Shown one piece after another: positions 1 through 8,304 of a DNA stretch of 64,000 nucleotides. Location of the stretch: positions 1,471,501 to 1,535,500 of the forward strand of contig CP155577.1 of the NCBI GenBank assembly GCA_001306305.2, in the 5' to 3' direction. The stretch comes from Citromicrobium bathyomarinum (GTDB lineage Bacteria > Pseudomonadota > Alphaproteobacteria > Sphingomonadales > Sphingomonadaceae). A program made the position numbers and the translations under genes. The stretch's first letter is position 1; every line of letters starts with the position of its first letter. Under the pieces are notes generated by a model, which saw only the letters and a program-made list of their open reading frames with translations, ran no database searches and was not told where the DNA came from.

Positions 1-2430
1 GCTGCGCTCGACCACGCGGGTCGCCAGCGGGGAGGGGGCGGGCAGCCATGCCTCCAGCTTCGCGCCCGGGGCAATGCCCAGCTCGCTCTTGGCTCCGCGG
101 ACTGCGGTGGTCAGCGCGATGACCCAGTCGATCGCGGCGACAGCATCGGCGTCGACCTCGGCCTGCGGATCGGGCCATGCGGCCAGCATCAGCTCGTAGG
201 GGCGCTCGCCGCCCTGGAACTGCGCCTGAGCATGCCACAGCTCCTCGGTGACGAAGGGCATGAAGGGGTGCAGCATGACCAGGATCTGGTCGATCGCCCA
301 CCCGGCAACCGCGCGGGTTTCCTGCGCCGGCGGGCTGTCCGCATCCGCGGCGTCGCCGGCGAAGACTGGTTTGATCAGCTCCAGATACCAGTCGCAGAAG
401 CGATCCCACACGAAGTGGTAGATCGCGTTGGCGGCGGCATCGAAGCGCAGGTCGGCCAGCGCCTTCTCGATCGTCGCCTTGGTCTCGATCACCTCGCCGA
501 TGATCCACGAATTGACCGCGAGGCGGGCTTCGGGCGCGGCGATGGACTGCGACGCGCCGATGCCGTTGGTCTGGCAGTAGCGGACTGCGTTCCACAGCTT
601 GGTGGCGAAGTTGCGATACCCCTCGACCCGCTTCTCATCCATCTTGATGTCGCGGCCCTGGCTTTCCATCGCCGCCATGAAGAAGCGCAGCGCATCCGCG
701 CCGTACTGGTCGATCAGGATCAGCGGATCGACCACGTTGCCCTTCGACTTGCTCATCTTGGAGCCGTCGGCGGCGCGCACGAGGCCGTGGAGGTACAGCT
801 TCTCCCACGGCTTCTGTCCGGTGTTGAAATAGCCCGCCATCAGCATCCGCGCGTCCCAAAAGAACAGGATGTCGAAGCCCGAGATCAGCAGCGAGTTGGG
901 ATAGTGCTTTTCGAGCAGGTCGGTCTTTTCCGGCCAGCCGAGCGTGGCGAAGGGCCACAGGGCGCTGGAGAACCACGTGTCGAGAACGTCGTCGTCCTGA
1001 ACCAGGCTGACGCCCGGCCCGGCGAGGCTTTGCGCCGCGTCGGCATCCTCGGCCACGATCACGCGGCCATCGTCGGCGTACCATGCCGGAATGCGGTGCC
1101 CCCACCACAGCTGGCGCGAAACGCACCACGGCTGGATGTTCTCCATCCAGTTGAAGAAGGTCTTCTCCCAGGTCTTGGGGACGATCTCGACCTCGCCGCT
1201 ACGCACCGCCTCGATCGGCTTCACCGCGAGCTTTTCGGCGTCGACATACCACTGGTCGGTCAACCACGGCTCGATCACCACGCCGCCGCGATCACCGAAA
1301 GGCGTCGCGATCTGGCGCGGTTCAGCGTCGTGCTCGACTTCCTCGCCCTTCTTGGTCCTGGCGATGTGCGGGATCAGGTAGCCGTCGGCCTTGAGCCGCG
1401 CGACGACGGCTTCGCGCGCGCCGTTCAGTTCGTCGCGGCGGAAGCGGTGGAGGCCGATGAACTCCTCGGGCACCAGCCCGTCGGCTGTCTGCACGACATC
1501 GCCGTTCTGATCGAGCATGTTGAGCATCTCGGCGGGCTTGAACCCGGCGCGCTTGCCGACCTCGAAATCGTTGAAGTCGTGCCCCGGGGTGATCTTCACC
1601 GCGCCCGAACCCAGTTCGGGGTCGGCATGCTCGTCCGCCACGATGGGGATGCGGCGCCCGGTGATCGGCAGGATCACATGCTTGCCAACGACCGATGCGT
1701 AGCGCTCGTCGGTCGGATGAACCGCCACGGCCATGTCGGCCAGCATCGTTTCGGGGCGGGTGGTGGCGACCTCGATATAGTCACGACCATCGGCCAGAGT
1801 TACGCCCTCTTCCAGCGGATAGCGGAAGTGCCAGAAGCTGCCGGCGATCGTCTGCTGCTCGACTTCGAGGTCCGAAATCGCGGTCTTCAGCTTCGGGTCC
1901 CAGTTCACCAGCCGCTTGTCGCGGTAGATCAGCCCGTCGTTGTACAGGTCGACGAACACCTTGGTGACGGCTTTGCTGAAATGCTCGTCCATCGTGAATT
2001 GTTCACGCGACCAGTCCATCGAGCAGCCCAGGCGGCGCAGCTGGCCCGTAATGGCACCGCCGCTTTCGGCCTTCCACTCCCACACCTTCTGGATGAAGTC
2101 CTCGCGGGAGTAGTTGGTGCGCTTGTCCTGCTTCGCTTCCAGCTGCCGCTCGACCACCATCTGCGTGGCGATACCGGCATGGTCCATGCCGACCACCCAC
2201 AGCGCATCCTTGCCGCGCAGCCGTTCGTAACGGACGACGATGTCCTGCAAGGTGTTGTCGAGCGCGTGGCCGATATGCAGGCTGCCGGTGACGTTGGGCG
2301 GCGGGTTGACGATGGTGAAGGGTTCCGCATCCGGGCGTTCGGGCCGGAAGCAGCCATTCTGTTCCCAATGCGCGTACCAGCGCGCTTCGATGTCGGCGGG
2401 GTCGAAGGTGGTCGAGAGCGTGTTCGTCAT
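1..2430 (-). CDS. valS: Valyl-tRNA synthetase (3' end outside window)
   Basis: Class I aminoacyl-tRNA synthetase that charges tRNA-Val with valine and edits mischarged threonine, in the cytoplasm. Reading down from 2430, the protein begins [19 protein letters not shown]. It carries the HIGH signature at residues 52-55 and KMSKS at residues 558-562 (bases 745-759), with the editing domain between them. About 810 residues are visible without a stop. The family is usually 870-950 residues, so roughly the last 70-130 residues (anticodon-binding end and C-terminal coiled coil) lie beyond base 1. An in-frame ATG at 2442 would add four residues, and neither start has a clear Shine-Dalgarno. The gene diverges from mlaE. 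Its identity is certain; the start codon is not. Confidence 0.97.
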   Translation of the reverse strand, partial: MTNTLSTTFDPADIEARWYAHWEQNGCFRPERPDAEPFTIVNPPPNVTGSLHIGHALDNTLQDIVVRYERLRGKDALWVVGMDHAGIATQMVVERQLEAKQDKRTNYSREDFIQKVWEWKAESGGAITGQLRRLGCSMDWSREQFTMDEHFSKAVTKVFVDLYNDGLIYRDKRLVNWDPKLKTAISDLEVEQQTIAGSFWHFRYPLEEGVTLADGRDYIEVATTRPETMLADMAVAVHPTDERYASVVGKHVILPITGRRIPIVADEHADPELGSGAVKITPGHDFNDFEVGKRAGFKPAEMLNMLDQNGDVVQTADGLVPEEFIGLHRFRRDELNGAREAVVARLKADGYLIPHIARTKKGEEVEHDAEPRQIATPFGDRGGVVIEPWLTDQWYVDAEKLAVKPIEAVRSGEVEIVPKTWEKTFFNWMENIQPWCVSRQLWWGHRIPAWYADDGRVIVAEDADAAQSLAGPGVSLVQDDDVLDTWFSSALWPFATLGWPEKTDLLEKHYPNSLLISGFDILFFWDARMLMAGYFNTGQKPWEKLYLHGLVRAADGSKMSKSKGNVVDPLILIDQYGADALRFFMAAMESQGRDIKMDEKRVEGYRNFATKLWNAVRYCQTNGIGASQSIAAPEARLAVNSWIIGEVIETKATIEKALADLRFDAAANAIYHFVWDRFCDWYLELIKPVFAGDAADADSPPAQETRAVAGWAIDQILVMLHPFMPFVTEELWHAQAQFQGGERPYELMLAAWPDPQAEVDADAVAAIDWVIALTTAVRGAKSELGIAPGAKLEAWLPAPSPLATRVVERS

Positions 2431-2460
2431 GGTGTGTGCCATAAGCAGCGCGAGACGCGA

Positions 2461-2488
2461 TTGTCACCACACGGCTTGTGATCATAAC
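2461..2488 (+). promoter_or_regulatory. Candidate sigma-70 promoter for the mla operon
   Basis: TTGTCA at 2461-2466 (five of six matches to the -35 consensus) and CATAAC at 2483-2488 (four of six to the -10) are separated by 16 bases. The element lies in the 82-base gap between the divergent valS and mlaE starts. The -10 ends 24 bases before the mlaE ATG, so the leader would be very short. This fits the lack of a recognisable Shine-Dalgarno before that ATG. It is prediction by eye only. Confidence 0.35.
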
Positions 2489-2512
2489 GCTTTGCCCGCA
2501 TAGCGTTGCCCG

Positions 2513-3625
2513 ATGGCGACCGAGGCGGACTATACTCTGGACAAGGGGGATGGGGGGCGCACGGTCCTGCGGCTCAAAGGCCCGTACCTGCTTTCCACCA
2601 TCGCCAATGTCGACCGCGGCCTGCGCAAGCTGGACGATGATATCGACGTGATCGACCTTGCCGAGGTGAGCGAGATCGACACTGTCGGTGCCTGGTTCGC
2701 CTGCACGCTGGCGCGCAATCACTCCGCCTCGATCGAAAATGCCAGCGAACGGGCCGACCGCCTGCTGACAGCGGTGGGCGAGAGCGCCAACAGCTCCGAT
2801 GTCTCCGCCCCGCGGCTGCCGCTGCTGACGCGCGCGCCCGAAGCAATGGGCGAAAAAGTGTTCGAAGCCGGGCGCGGGATCGTCAGCGTGGTCGGCTTTT
2901 TCGGACAGATACTGGCGGGCGCGGCCTCGCTGATTCGCCATCCGCGCCGGTTCCGCCATCGCGCGATGGTGCATCAGTTCGAATCGGTCGGCGTCAACGC
3001 GCTGCCCATCATCGGCTTGATGAGCTTCCTGATCGGGATCGTCATCGCGCAGCAGGGCGCGGTGCAGCTGCAGGCCTTCGGGGCCGAGGCGCTGACGGTG
3101 AACCTGGTCGGCCGAATCACCTTGCGCGAACTGGGCGTGCTGATGACCGCAATCATGGTCGCGGGCCGATCCGGATCGGCCTTCGCGGCGCAGATCGGCA
3201 CGATGAAACTGACCGAAGAGATCGACGCGATGCGCACGATCGGCATCTCGCCGGTCGAGGTGCTGGTGATCCCGCGGCTGGTCGCCTGCGTGTTCATGAT
3301 GATCCTGCTGGGCTTCTATGCCTCGTGCATGGCGATCATCGGCGGGGCGGTGGTGTCCGACGTGATGCTGGGCATTCCCTTCTGGACCTTCCTGATGCGC
3401 ATCCACGAGGTCGTGCCGGCCCACGATGTGTGGGTGGGGATGATCAAGGCCCCGGTGTTCGGCCTGATCGTCGGCATGTCGGGCTGCTATCAGGGGATGC
3501 AGGTGCGCGGCAATTCCGAGGAAGTCGGGCTGCGCACGACCAAGGCGGTGGTCCAGGCGATCTTCACGGTCATCGTGCTCGACGCATTCTTTGCGGTGTT
3601 CTTCACCGGGATCGGCTGGGGATGA
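2513..3625 (+). CDS. mlaE: MlaE-family ABC permease with N-terminal STAS domain
   Basis: Inner-membrane permease of the Mla/MCE phospholipid transporter, which keeps outer-membrane lipid asymmetry. Residues 1-95 are soluble and STAS-like (the fold of MlaB), and residues 110-370 form the MlaE permease with several hydrophobic helices. Conserved stretches include FLIGIVIAQQGA, the ELGVLMTAIMVAGRSGSAFAA region and EEIDAMRTIGISP. At 370 residues it is about 110 longer than E. coli MlaE, which is explained by the fused STAS domain, so no separate mlaB is needed. The stop overlaps the mlaF start by ATGA, suggesting translational coupling. The start codon has no evident Shine-Dalgarno. Confidence 0.95.
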   Translation: MATEADYTLDKGDGGRTVLRLKGPYLLSTIANVDRGLRKLDDDIDVIDLAEVSEIDTVGAWFACTLARNHSASIENASERADRLLTAVGESANSSDVSAPRLPLLTRAPEAMGEKVFEAGRGIVSVVGFFGQILAGAASLIRHPRRFRHRAMVHQFESVGVNALPIIGLMSFLIGIVIAQQGAVQLQAFGAEALTVNLVGRITLRELGVLMTAIMVAGRSGSAFAAQIGTMKLTEEIDAMRTIGISPVEVLVIPRLVACVFMMILLGFYASCMAIIGGAVVSDVMLGIPFWTFLMRIHEVVPAHDVWVGMIKAPVFGLIVGMSGCYQGMQVRGNSEEVGLRTTKAVVQAIFTVIVLDAFFAVFFTGIGWG

Positions 3626-4458
3626 ACACTATCGTCAACGAGATTTTCGGCGAGGAAAAGCCTGAGCGGCACGAGCGGTTTCAGGGCGAGTACCCTGTGC
3701 GTGTGCGCGGGCTGGTCAATTCCTTCGGTGATCAGGTGATCCACGAAGACCTCGATCTGGATGTGAAGCGCGGGGAGATTCTCGGCGTGGTCGGCGGGTC
3801 GGGCACGGGGAAGTCCGTGCTGATGCGCTCGATCATCGGCCTCCAGCAGCCCGACGATGGGCACATCGAGGTCTTCGGCCAGTCGATGACCGACGCCGAA
3901 CCGGACGAGGCGCTGGGCGTACGCAACCGCTGGGGCGTGCTGTTCCAAGGCGGGGCACTGTTCTCCACCCTGACCGTGGGCGAGAACGTGGAAGTGCCGA
4001 TCACGCAGTTCTACCCCGACCTCGACGCTGAGATCGCCCGCGAGATCGCGCGCTACAAGGTCGTCATGTCGGGCCTGCCCGAGGAAGCGACCTCCAAGTT
4101 CCCGTCCGAACTTTCCGGCGGGATGAAGAAGCGCGCCGGGCTCGCCCGCGCGCTCGCGATCGATCCGGAACTGCTGTTTCTGGACGAACCGACCGCCGGG
4201 CTCGATCCGATCGGCGCCTCTGCCTTCGACGAGCTGCTGCGCGGGCTGAAGGAAACGCTGGGGCTGACCGTGTTCCTGATCACCCACGACCTCGATACCC
4301 TGTTCGCGATCTGCGACCGGGTCGCGGTGCTGGCCGACAAGAAGGTGATTGCGGTGGGCACGATCCCCGAACTTCTGGAAATGGACCATCCTTGGATTCA
4401 GGAATACTTCAACGGCCCGCGCGGGCGTGCGGCGCAGGGGAAGCCGGTGGATGGTTAG
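3622..4458 (+). CDS. mlaF: Mla-type ABC transporter ATP-binding protein
   Basis: Cytoplasmic ATPase that drives the MlaE permease. In its 278 residues it shows Walker A GGSGTGKS (Lys64), signature LSGGMKKR, Walker B LLFLDEPTAGLD and switch histidine in LITHDLD. The MKKR after the signature is typical of the MlaF/Ttg2A subgroup. The ATG at 3622 overlaps the mlaE stop (ATGA). An open frame continues upstream of it inside mlaE, but that part is a shadow. The N-terminus has about 25 extra polar residues before the first beta strand. mlaD follows after 42 bases. Confidence 0.96.
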   Translation: MNTIVNEIFGEEKPERHERFQGEYPVRVRGLVNSFGDQVIHEDLDLDVKRGEILGVVGGSGTGKSVLMRSIIGLQQPDDGHIEVFGQSMTDAEPDEALGVRNRWGVLFQGGALFSTLTVGENVEVPITQFYPDLDAEIAREIARYKVVMSGLPEEATSKFPSELSGGMKKRAGLARALAIDPELLFLDEPTAGLDPIGASAFDELLRGLKETLGLTVFLITHDLDTLFAICDRVAVLADKKVIAVGTIPELLEMDHPWIQEYFNGPRGRAAQGKPVDG

Positions 4459-4500
4459 CGCGATGGACAAGCCCGTCCATTCGCGGGCATAGGGACGCAC

Positions 4501-5454
4501 ATGGAAACAAGAGCCAACCATGTCTGGGTGGGTGCGGTCACGCTCCTCTTGCTCGCCGCGCTTGCGCTGTTCATCGTGTGGATCGCGGGACTGGGCGAGA
4601 ACGACCGCAAGGAATACGACATCTTCTTCAAGCAGTCGGTCGCCGGGCTTGCCAATGGCAGCTCCGTCTCCTTCGCCGGGGTGCCGGTGGGGCAGGTGCG
4701 CGACATCTCGCTGTGGGAGACCGATCCCGAATTCGTCCGCGTGCGCATCGCGGTAAAGCCCGAAGTGCCCGTGCTGGTCGGCACGACCGCCACCGTGCAG
4801 AGCTCTTTCACCGGGGTTTCGACCATCCTGCTGGACGGCGCGCGCAAGGGCCGCCCGCCGATCACCTGCGAAACCACCGCGTGCCCCGAAGGCGCGCCGG
4901 TGATTCCGCCCAAGGCCGGCGGGTTCGGCGAAATCCTCGCCAATGCGCCATTGCTGCTGGAGCGCCTGTCGACTCTGACCGAGCGGCTGACCATGCTGCT
5001 GTCGGACGACAACCAGCGCGAACTTTCGGGCATCCTGCGCAACACCAACCGGGTGACTGCGGATGTCGCGGACGCCACGCCGCAGCTCAAGGGCGCGCTT
5101 GCCGAGATGCAGATCACCCTTCGCGAGGCGAGCGAAGCGCTCGATTCCTTCGAACGGACGACCAATTCGGCGAACGAACTGCTCAACAACGAGGGCGAAT
5201 CGCTGGCCAAGGAGCTGCGCGGGACGCTGCAGAAAGCCAATCAGGCGGCCGACACGCTCAACCAGACGCTCGAACAGGCGCAGCCTGCGGTCCGCTCGCT
5301 CAACGAAAAGACCCTGCCGAGTGCGAATGCCACGCTGGAAGACCTGCAGGCGACCAGCCGTTCGCTGCGCAGCCTGACCCAGCGGATCGAGGACAAGGGC
5401 GCGTCCGACCTGATCAACTCGCCCAAGCTGCCCGATTACGAACCGGAGGATTGA
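4501..5454 (+). CDS. mlaD: MlaD/MCE-domain substrate-binding protein
   Basis: Periplasmic lipid-binding subunit anchored in the inner membrane by one helix (about residues 11-30, TLLLLAALALFIVWIAGL). A single MCE domain follows at about residues 38-120, with SVAGLANGSSVSFAGVPVG as its start. The C-terminal half (residues 150-310) is rich in heptad-like leucine/alanine/glutamine and probably forms a long helical coiled-coil extension, which is longer than in E. coli MlaD. The family assembles into hexameric rings that pass phospholipid between membranes. It lies in the mlaEFD operon. AGGGAC lies a few bases before the ATG. Confidence 0.93.
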   Translation: METRANHVWVGAVTLLLLAALALFIVWIAGLGENDRKEYDIFFKQSVAGLANGSSVSFAGVPVGQVRDISLWETDPEFVRVRIAVKPEVPVLVGTTATVQSSFTGVSTILLDGARKGRPPITCETTACPEGAPVIPPKAGGFGEILANAPLLLERLSTLTERLTMLLSDDNQRELSGILRNTNRVTADVADATPQLKGALAEMQITLREASEALDSFERTTNSANELLNNEGESLAKELRGTLQKANQAADTLNQTLEQAQPAVRSLNEKTLPSANATLEDLQATSRSLRSLTQRIEDKGASDLINSPKLPDYEPED

Positions 5455-5459
5455 TCGAC

Positions 5460-6068
5460 GTGCCCGCAACCCGCATGCCTCGCATGGCCAGCCTGCGCCT
5501 TTCGATCCTGGCCACCGCCACGCTCGCGCTGGGCGGCTGCATCAGCTTCGGCGAAGACCCGCCGCCCGCGCTGCTCACCCTGACGCCGTCGGTCCAGATC
5601 GCCGAGGGCGCCGGGCCGGGAGGCGAGGCGAGCGGCGTGCTGACCGTGCGCCAGCCGGAGGTGCCGGGCAGCCTGTCCGTCACCCGCGTGCCGGTGCAGG
5701 TCGATCCCTCGACCATCGCCTATCTGAAGGATGCGGTGTGGGTCGACCGGCCCAGCAAGCTGTTCCAGAACCTGCTCGTCACCACGATCCGCGAGCGGAC
5801 CGGGCGACTGGTGCTGGACGATGTCGAAAGCCGCGCCGCGTCGGACAGCGTGCTGCGCGGAACCCTGCGCGAATTCGGCTATGATGCGCGCAGTGGCGCG
5901 GTGGTGGTCACCTACGACGCGATCCGCGAGAATGGCGGGAAACTGCAGACCCGCCGCTTCACCGCGCGCGTGCCCGGCGTTCCTGCAGAGGCTTCGCCGG
6001 TCGGCGTTGCGCTGAACGATGCGGCCAACCAGGTCGCGATCGACGTGGCCGACTGGATCGGTCGCTAG
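5460..6068 (+). CDS. ABC-type transport auxiliary lipoprotein (PqiC-like)
   Basis: Predicted outer-membrane lipoprotein of the ABC_trans_aux family, which accompanies MCE transporters as the outer-membrane partner. The lipobox is LGGC (in ATLALGGCISFG). The mature part has alternating strands consistent with the family fold, with VTRVPVQVDPSTIAYLKDAV near residue 80 and a WVDRPSKLFQ motif typical of the family. The start is taken as GTG at 5460, because GGAGGA at 5445-5450 lies nine bases before it. ATG at 5475 or 5484 would also leave a good signal peptide. It begins five bases after mlaD and ends the operon. No mlaC is present, so this protein may serve as the periplasm/outer-membrane link (inference). 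Confidence 0.85.
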   Translation: MPATRMPRMASLRLSILATATLALGGCISFGEDPPPALLTLTPSVQIAEGAGPGGEASGVLTVRQPEVPGSLSVTRVPVQVDPSTIAYLKDAVWVDRPSKLFQNLLVTTIRERTGRLVLDDVESRAASDSVLRGTLREFGYDARSGAVVVTYDAIRENGGKLQTRRFTARVPGVPAEASPVGVALNDAANQVAIDVADWIGR

Positions 6069-6118
6069 GGCGCGGGAGTACCCGCAGACACCCGCGCTAT
6101 TCAGGAAGGGAAGGGCAC

Positions 6119-6820
6119 CTAGTCCTTTGCGCGGGCGGCTCGCGCGAAGGCCAGCGCCTTGGTGAACTCGGCTTCGCGTTCGTTGCGGCGCGACAGCGCC
6201 TCTTCGTCGAAGCCCCAGCGTTCTGCCTGCCAGTCCTGTTCGAGGTTGGCCGCGCCCCATAGCGCCTGCGGGTCTGCATCCTCGTCCAGCCCGGCGAGCG
6301 CGATGCACAGTGACGCGGCGAGCGATGCGGCAATGTCCAGCCCGACCAGCGCGAAGGCGTTCTCCGTTTCGAGACGACTGCGGATCGCAGCGAGGCTCTG
6401 CTCTGACTGAGGGCGGTGGAGGATGCCGTGGGTGCGGGTCAGCTGTATGCCCAGATCGGCCTCGATCCTCCCGATGATCGGCTCCCACACCTCGGCCTGC
6501 CGGTGTGCTATCGCCTCGTCAGGTTCCGCGCGATAGCAGAGCGTGTCGCCATCGGCGAAGCCCAGCAGGCGGGTGATTATCGGTTCGGGTGCTGCGCGCG
6601 CGGCATCGATCGCGCGATCGGCCAGATCGCGCAGCGGCAGGTCTTCCGGGGCGAATTCCTCGCCCGTTGCGGCCCACTCTGCGCGCAGAAGCTCGCCGAG
6701 TGCGCGGGTCGGCACCACCTGCGGCGCACCGCCGCGCGTCTTTACCGCGCGTTCGTCCAGCCAGACCTGCCAGCCGCCCTCGACCGCGCGCAGCGTCGCC
6801 TCTTTCCAGAATCGCTTCAC
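6119..6820 (-). CDS. ATP12-family F1-ATPase assembly chaperone
   Basis: Soluble chaperone of 233 residues related to mitochondrial Atp12p, which protects the F1 alpha subunit during ATP synthase assembly. In bacteria it is largely confined to alphaproteobacteria. The N-terminal MKRFWKEATL and the WQVWLDERAVKTRGG stretch match the family's opening beta strands (P.tp.r.l). The all-alpha C-terminal part carries WEPIIGRIEADLGIQL and the region around THGILHRPQS. Its start overlaps the preceding small membrane protein gene by ATGA. It is the last gene of a six-gene minus-strand operon beginning at crcB and converges on the mla operon. Confidence 0.93.
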   Translation of the reverse strand: MKRFWKEATLRAVEGGWQVWLDERAVKTRGGAPQVVPTRALGELLRAEWAATGEEFAPEDLPLRDLADRAIDAARAAPEPIITRLLGFADGDTLCYRAEPDEAIAHRQAEVWEPIIGRIEADLGIQLTRTHGILHRPQSEQSLAAIRSRLETENAFALVGLDIAASLAASLCIALAGLDEDADPQALWGAANLEQDWQAERWGFDEEALSRRNEREAEFTKALAFARAARAKD

Positions 6821-7059
6821 GGGTTCTGCCGCTTCCAGTGCTTGGCGAGCAGGACGGGCACGATGAAGAACAGCAGCGGCCCGGCGACGAACAGGATCGG
6901 GCCGAATGCGCCGCCCTCGATCCGGTCCGCGACCATCATCGCGCCGGTGAAGGTGACGAAGATGCCCGCCAGCCGGATGAATTGCAGCAGCCAGTAACGG
7001 CGCGCGGCGCGTTCCTCCCCAGAGTGGTCGGGCGCACGTTCGGGGGCATTATCGGGCAA
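6817..7059 (-). CDS. Small two-helix membrane protein, function unknown
   Basis: An 80-residue protein with a charged N-terminus (about 20 residues) and two hydrophobic segments, roughly residues 26-44 (LQFIRLAGIFVTFTGAMMVA) and 52-70 (FGPILFVAGPLLFFIVPVLL), ending in the basic tail KHWKRQNP. It overlaps the HAD phosphatase by 11 bases and the ATP12 gene by four, so it is certainly part of the operon. Its place directly before an F1 assembly factor may hint at an inner-membrane role linked to ATP synthase, but that is only context. I do not recognise a named family. Confidence 0.85.
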   Translation of the reverse strand: MPDNAPERAPDHSGEERAARRYWLLQFIRLAGIFVTFTGAMMVADRIEGGAFGPILFVAGPLLFFIVPVLLAKHWKRQNP

Positions 7060-7708
7060 GGATCAACTCCGTCAGCTGGCTGGGCGCATCGGCCACCGAG
7101 ACCGCGCCGGCGCGCAGCAGCTCGGCAGGCTCGTGGTAGCCCCAGGCGACGCCGATCGGCGCTACGCCCGCGCATTTCGCCATGTCGATATCGAAGGAGG
7201 TGTCGCCGATCATCACCGCATCGCTCGCCTGCGCACCGCATTCGACCAGCGCCGCCTCCAGCATCGCGGGATGCGGCTTGGACGGGTGGCGATCGGCGGT
7301 CTGCAGGCTTTCGAACAGGTCGGACAGGTCGTTGGCGGCGAGGGTGGCGATCAGCCCGCGATCCGATTTGCCGGTCGCGACCGCAAGGCTCCACCCCGCA
7401 TCGCGCAAGGCGTGCAGCGTCTCGCGAATGCCGGGGTAGAGCGGTTCGCGCAGGGCACCGCTTTCCCGCGTCGCGCGAAAGCTGGCCTTGTAGGCCTCGA
7501 CCACTTCCAGCGTCGTCTCGTGCTCCGCATCGGGGACCAGCTGGCGCACCGCCTGCAGCAGGCTGAGGCCGACGATCCGCCGTACCGCGTTGCGATCCGG
7601 CTGCGGCAGGCCGACCTCAGCAAAAGCAACCTCCATCGAATCGCACACCGCCGCCTGCCCGTCGACCAGCGTGCCGTCGCAATCGAACACCGCGAGCCGC
7701 ACGCTCAT
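7049..7708 (-). CDS. HAD-superfamily phosphatase (phosphoglycolate phosphatase-like)
   Basis: Haloacid dehalogenase-type hydrolase of 219 residues. Motif I is FDCDGTLVD (Asp9 nucleophile, Asp11 acid), motif II is VATGKS, motif III Lys is in SKPHP, and motif IV is IGDTSFDIDMA. The cap sits between motifs I and II, as in the Gph/phosphonatase group. The likely substrate is a small phosphate ester such as 2-phosphoglycolate, but specificity cannot be read from sequence. The ATG at 7708 overlaps the stop of the PaiB-like gene (ATGA). A longer in-frame opening upstream of it is a shadow of that gene. Confidence 0.9.
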   Translation of the reverse strand: MSVRLAVFDCDGTLVDGQAAVCDSMEVAFAEVGLPQPDRNAVRRIVGLSLLQAVRQLVPDAEHETTLEVVEAYKASFRATRESGALREPLYPGIRETLHALRDAGWSLAVATGKSDRGLIATLAANDLSDLFESLQTADRHPSKPHPAMLEAALVECGAQASDAVMIGDTSFDIDMAKCAGVAPIGVAWGYHEPAELLRAGAVSVADAPSQLTELILAR

Positions 7709-8304
7709 GCGCCGAGGCTCCGCATCAGCGCGGCGAGGGCGGGCCGGCCGGCGGCCTCCTGCCCATCGGCAATTCGCGCGCGTTCTTGGGGGCTCTTCTT
7801 CTGCGACAGCTTGAGGGTGGGGCGCCAGGCCTGCACTTCCATCTCGAACCCGGCGATCCCGCGGAACAGCCCGCCCCAAGTCGCCTCGCTCGTTTCCTCC
7901 GCCCGCCAGGGCTCGCCCTCGATCCGTGCCTCGTGCTTGGCGATCGCGGCGTGGAGGAAGGCTTCCAGCCCCTCGTCCGCCATCCGCCGCACGCGGCCTT
8001 CCAGCTCCAGCGCGACGTAGTCCCATGTAGGCACCGTATCGCGGTTGTCGTACCAGCGGGGAGAAACGTAGGCGTCCGGCCCGTTCAGCGTGATCAGCGC
8101 GGTCGCGCCGTTGAGATGGCGGGTCAGCGCATTGCCGCGTGCGAGGTGGAACTGGACCGCACCGTCTCCGGTCGAGAGCAGCGGCGTGTGCGCCACGCGC
8201 GGGCCATCCGGCGTGGTCAGGAATACCATCCCGAAGCCGATCTGGTCGATCAGCGTTTCGAACAGCTGGCGATCATCGGACCGGAACAGCGGGTTGGGGT
8301 GCAT
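7705..8304 (-). CDS. PaiB-like FMN-binding protein
   Basis: A 199-residue protein of the PaiB family (FMN-binding split-barrel fold). The opening MHPNPLFRSDD, the HTPLLSTG strand, the VSPRWYDNRDTVPTWDY signature and the late KLSQKKSPQERARI are characteristic. PaiB was named as a negative regulator of sporulation and protease genes in Bacillus. The fold itself suggests flavin or heme binding, so a repressor role here should not be assumed. The start at 8304 shares one base with the stop of the pseudouridine synthase gene (TGATG). Confidence 0.9.
   Translation of the reverse strand: MHPNPLFRSDDRQLFETLIDQIGFGMVFLTTPDGPRVAHTPLLSTGDGAVQFHLARGNALTRHLNGATALITLNGPDAYVSPRWYDNRDTVPTWDYVALELEGRVRRMADEGLEAFLHAAIAKHEARIEGEPWRAEETSEATWGGLFRGIAGFEMEVQAWRPTLKLSQKKSPQERARIADGQEAAGRPALAALMRSLGA

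Noticed and set aside
232-2481. Long plus-strand open frame opposite valS (about 750 codons)
   Set aside because: It is antisense to an intact ValS with HIGH and KMSKS motifs. Its translation is Arg/Asp/His-rich without domains, an effect of high-GC codon usage.
6070-6097. Inverted repeat between the mla lipoprotein and ATP12 genes
   Set aside because: The GCGCGGG/CCCGCGC arms are only 7 bp with a 14-base loop and no T-run, so I do not call a terminator.
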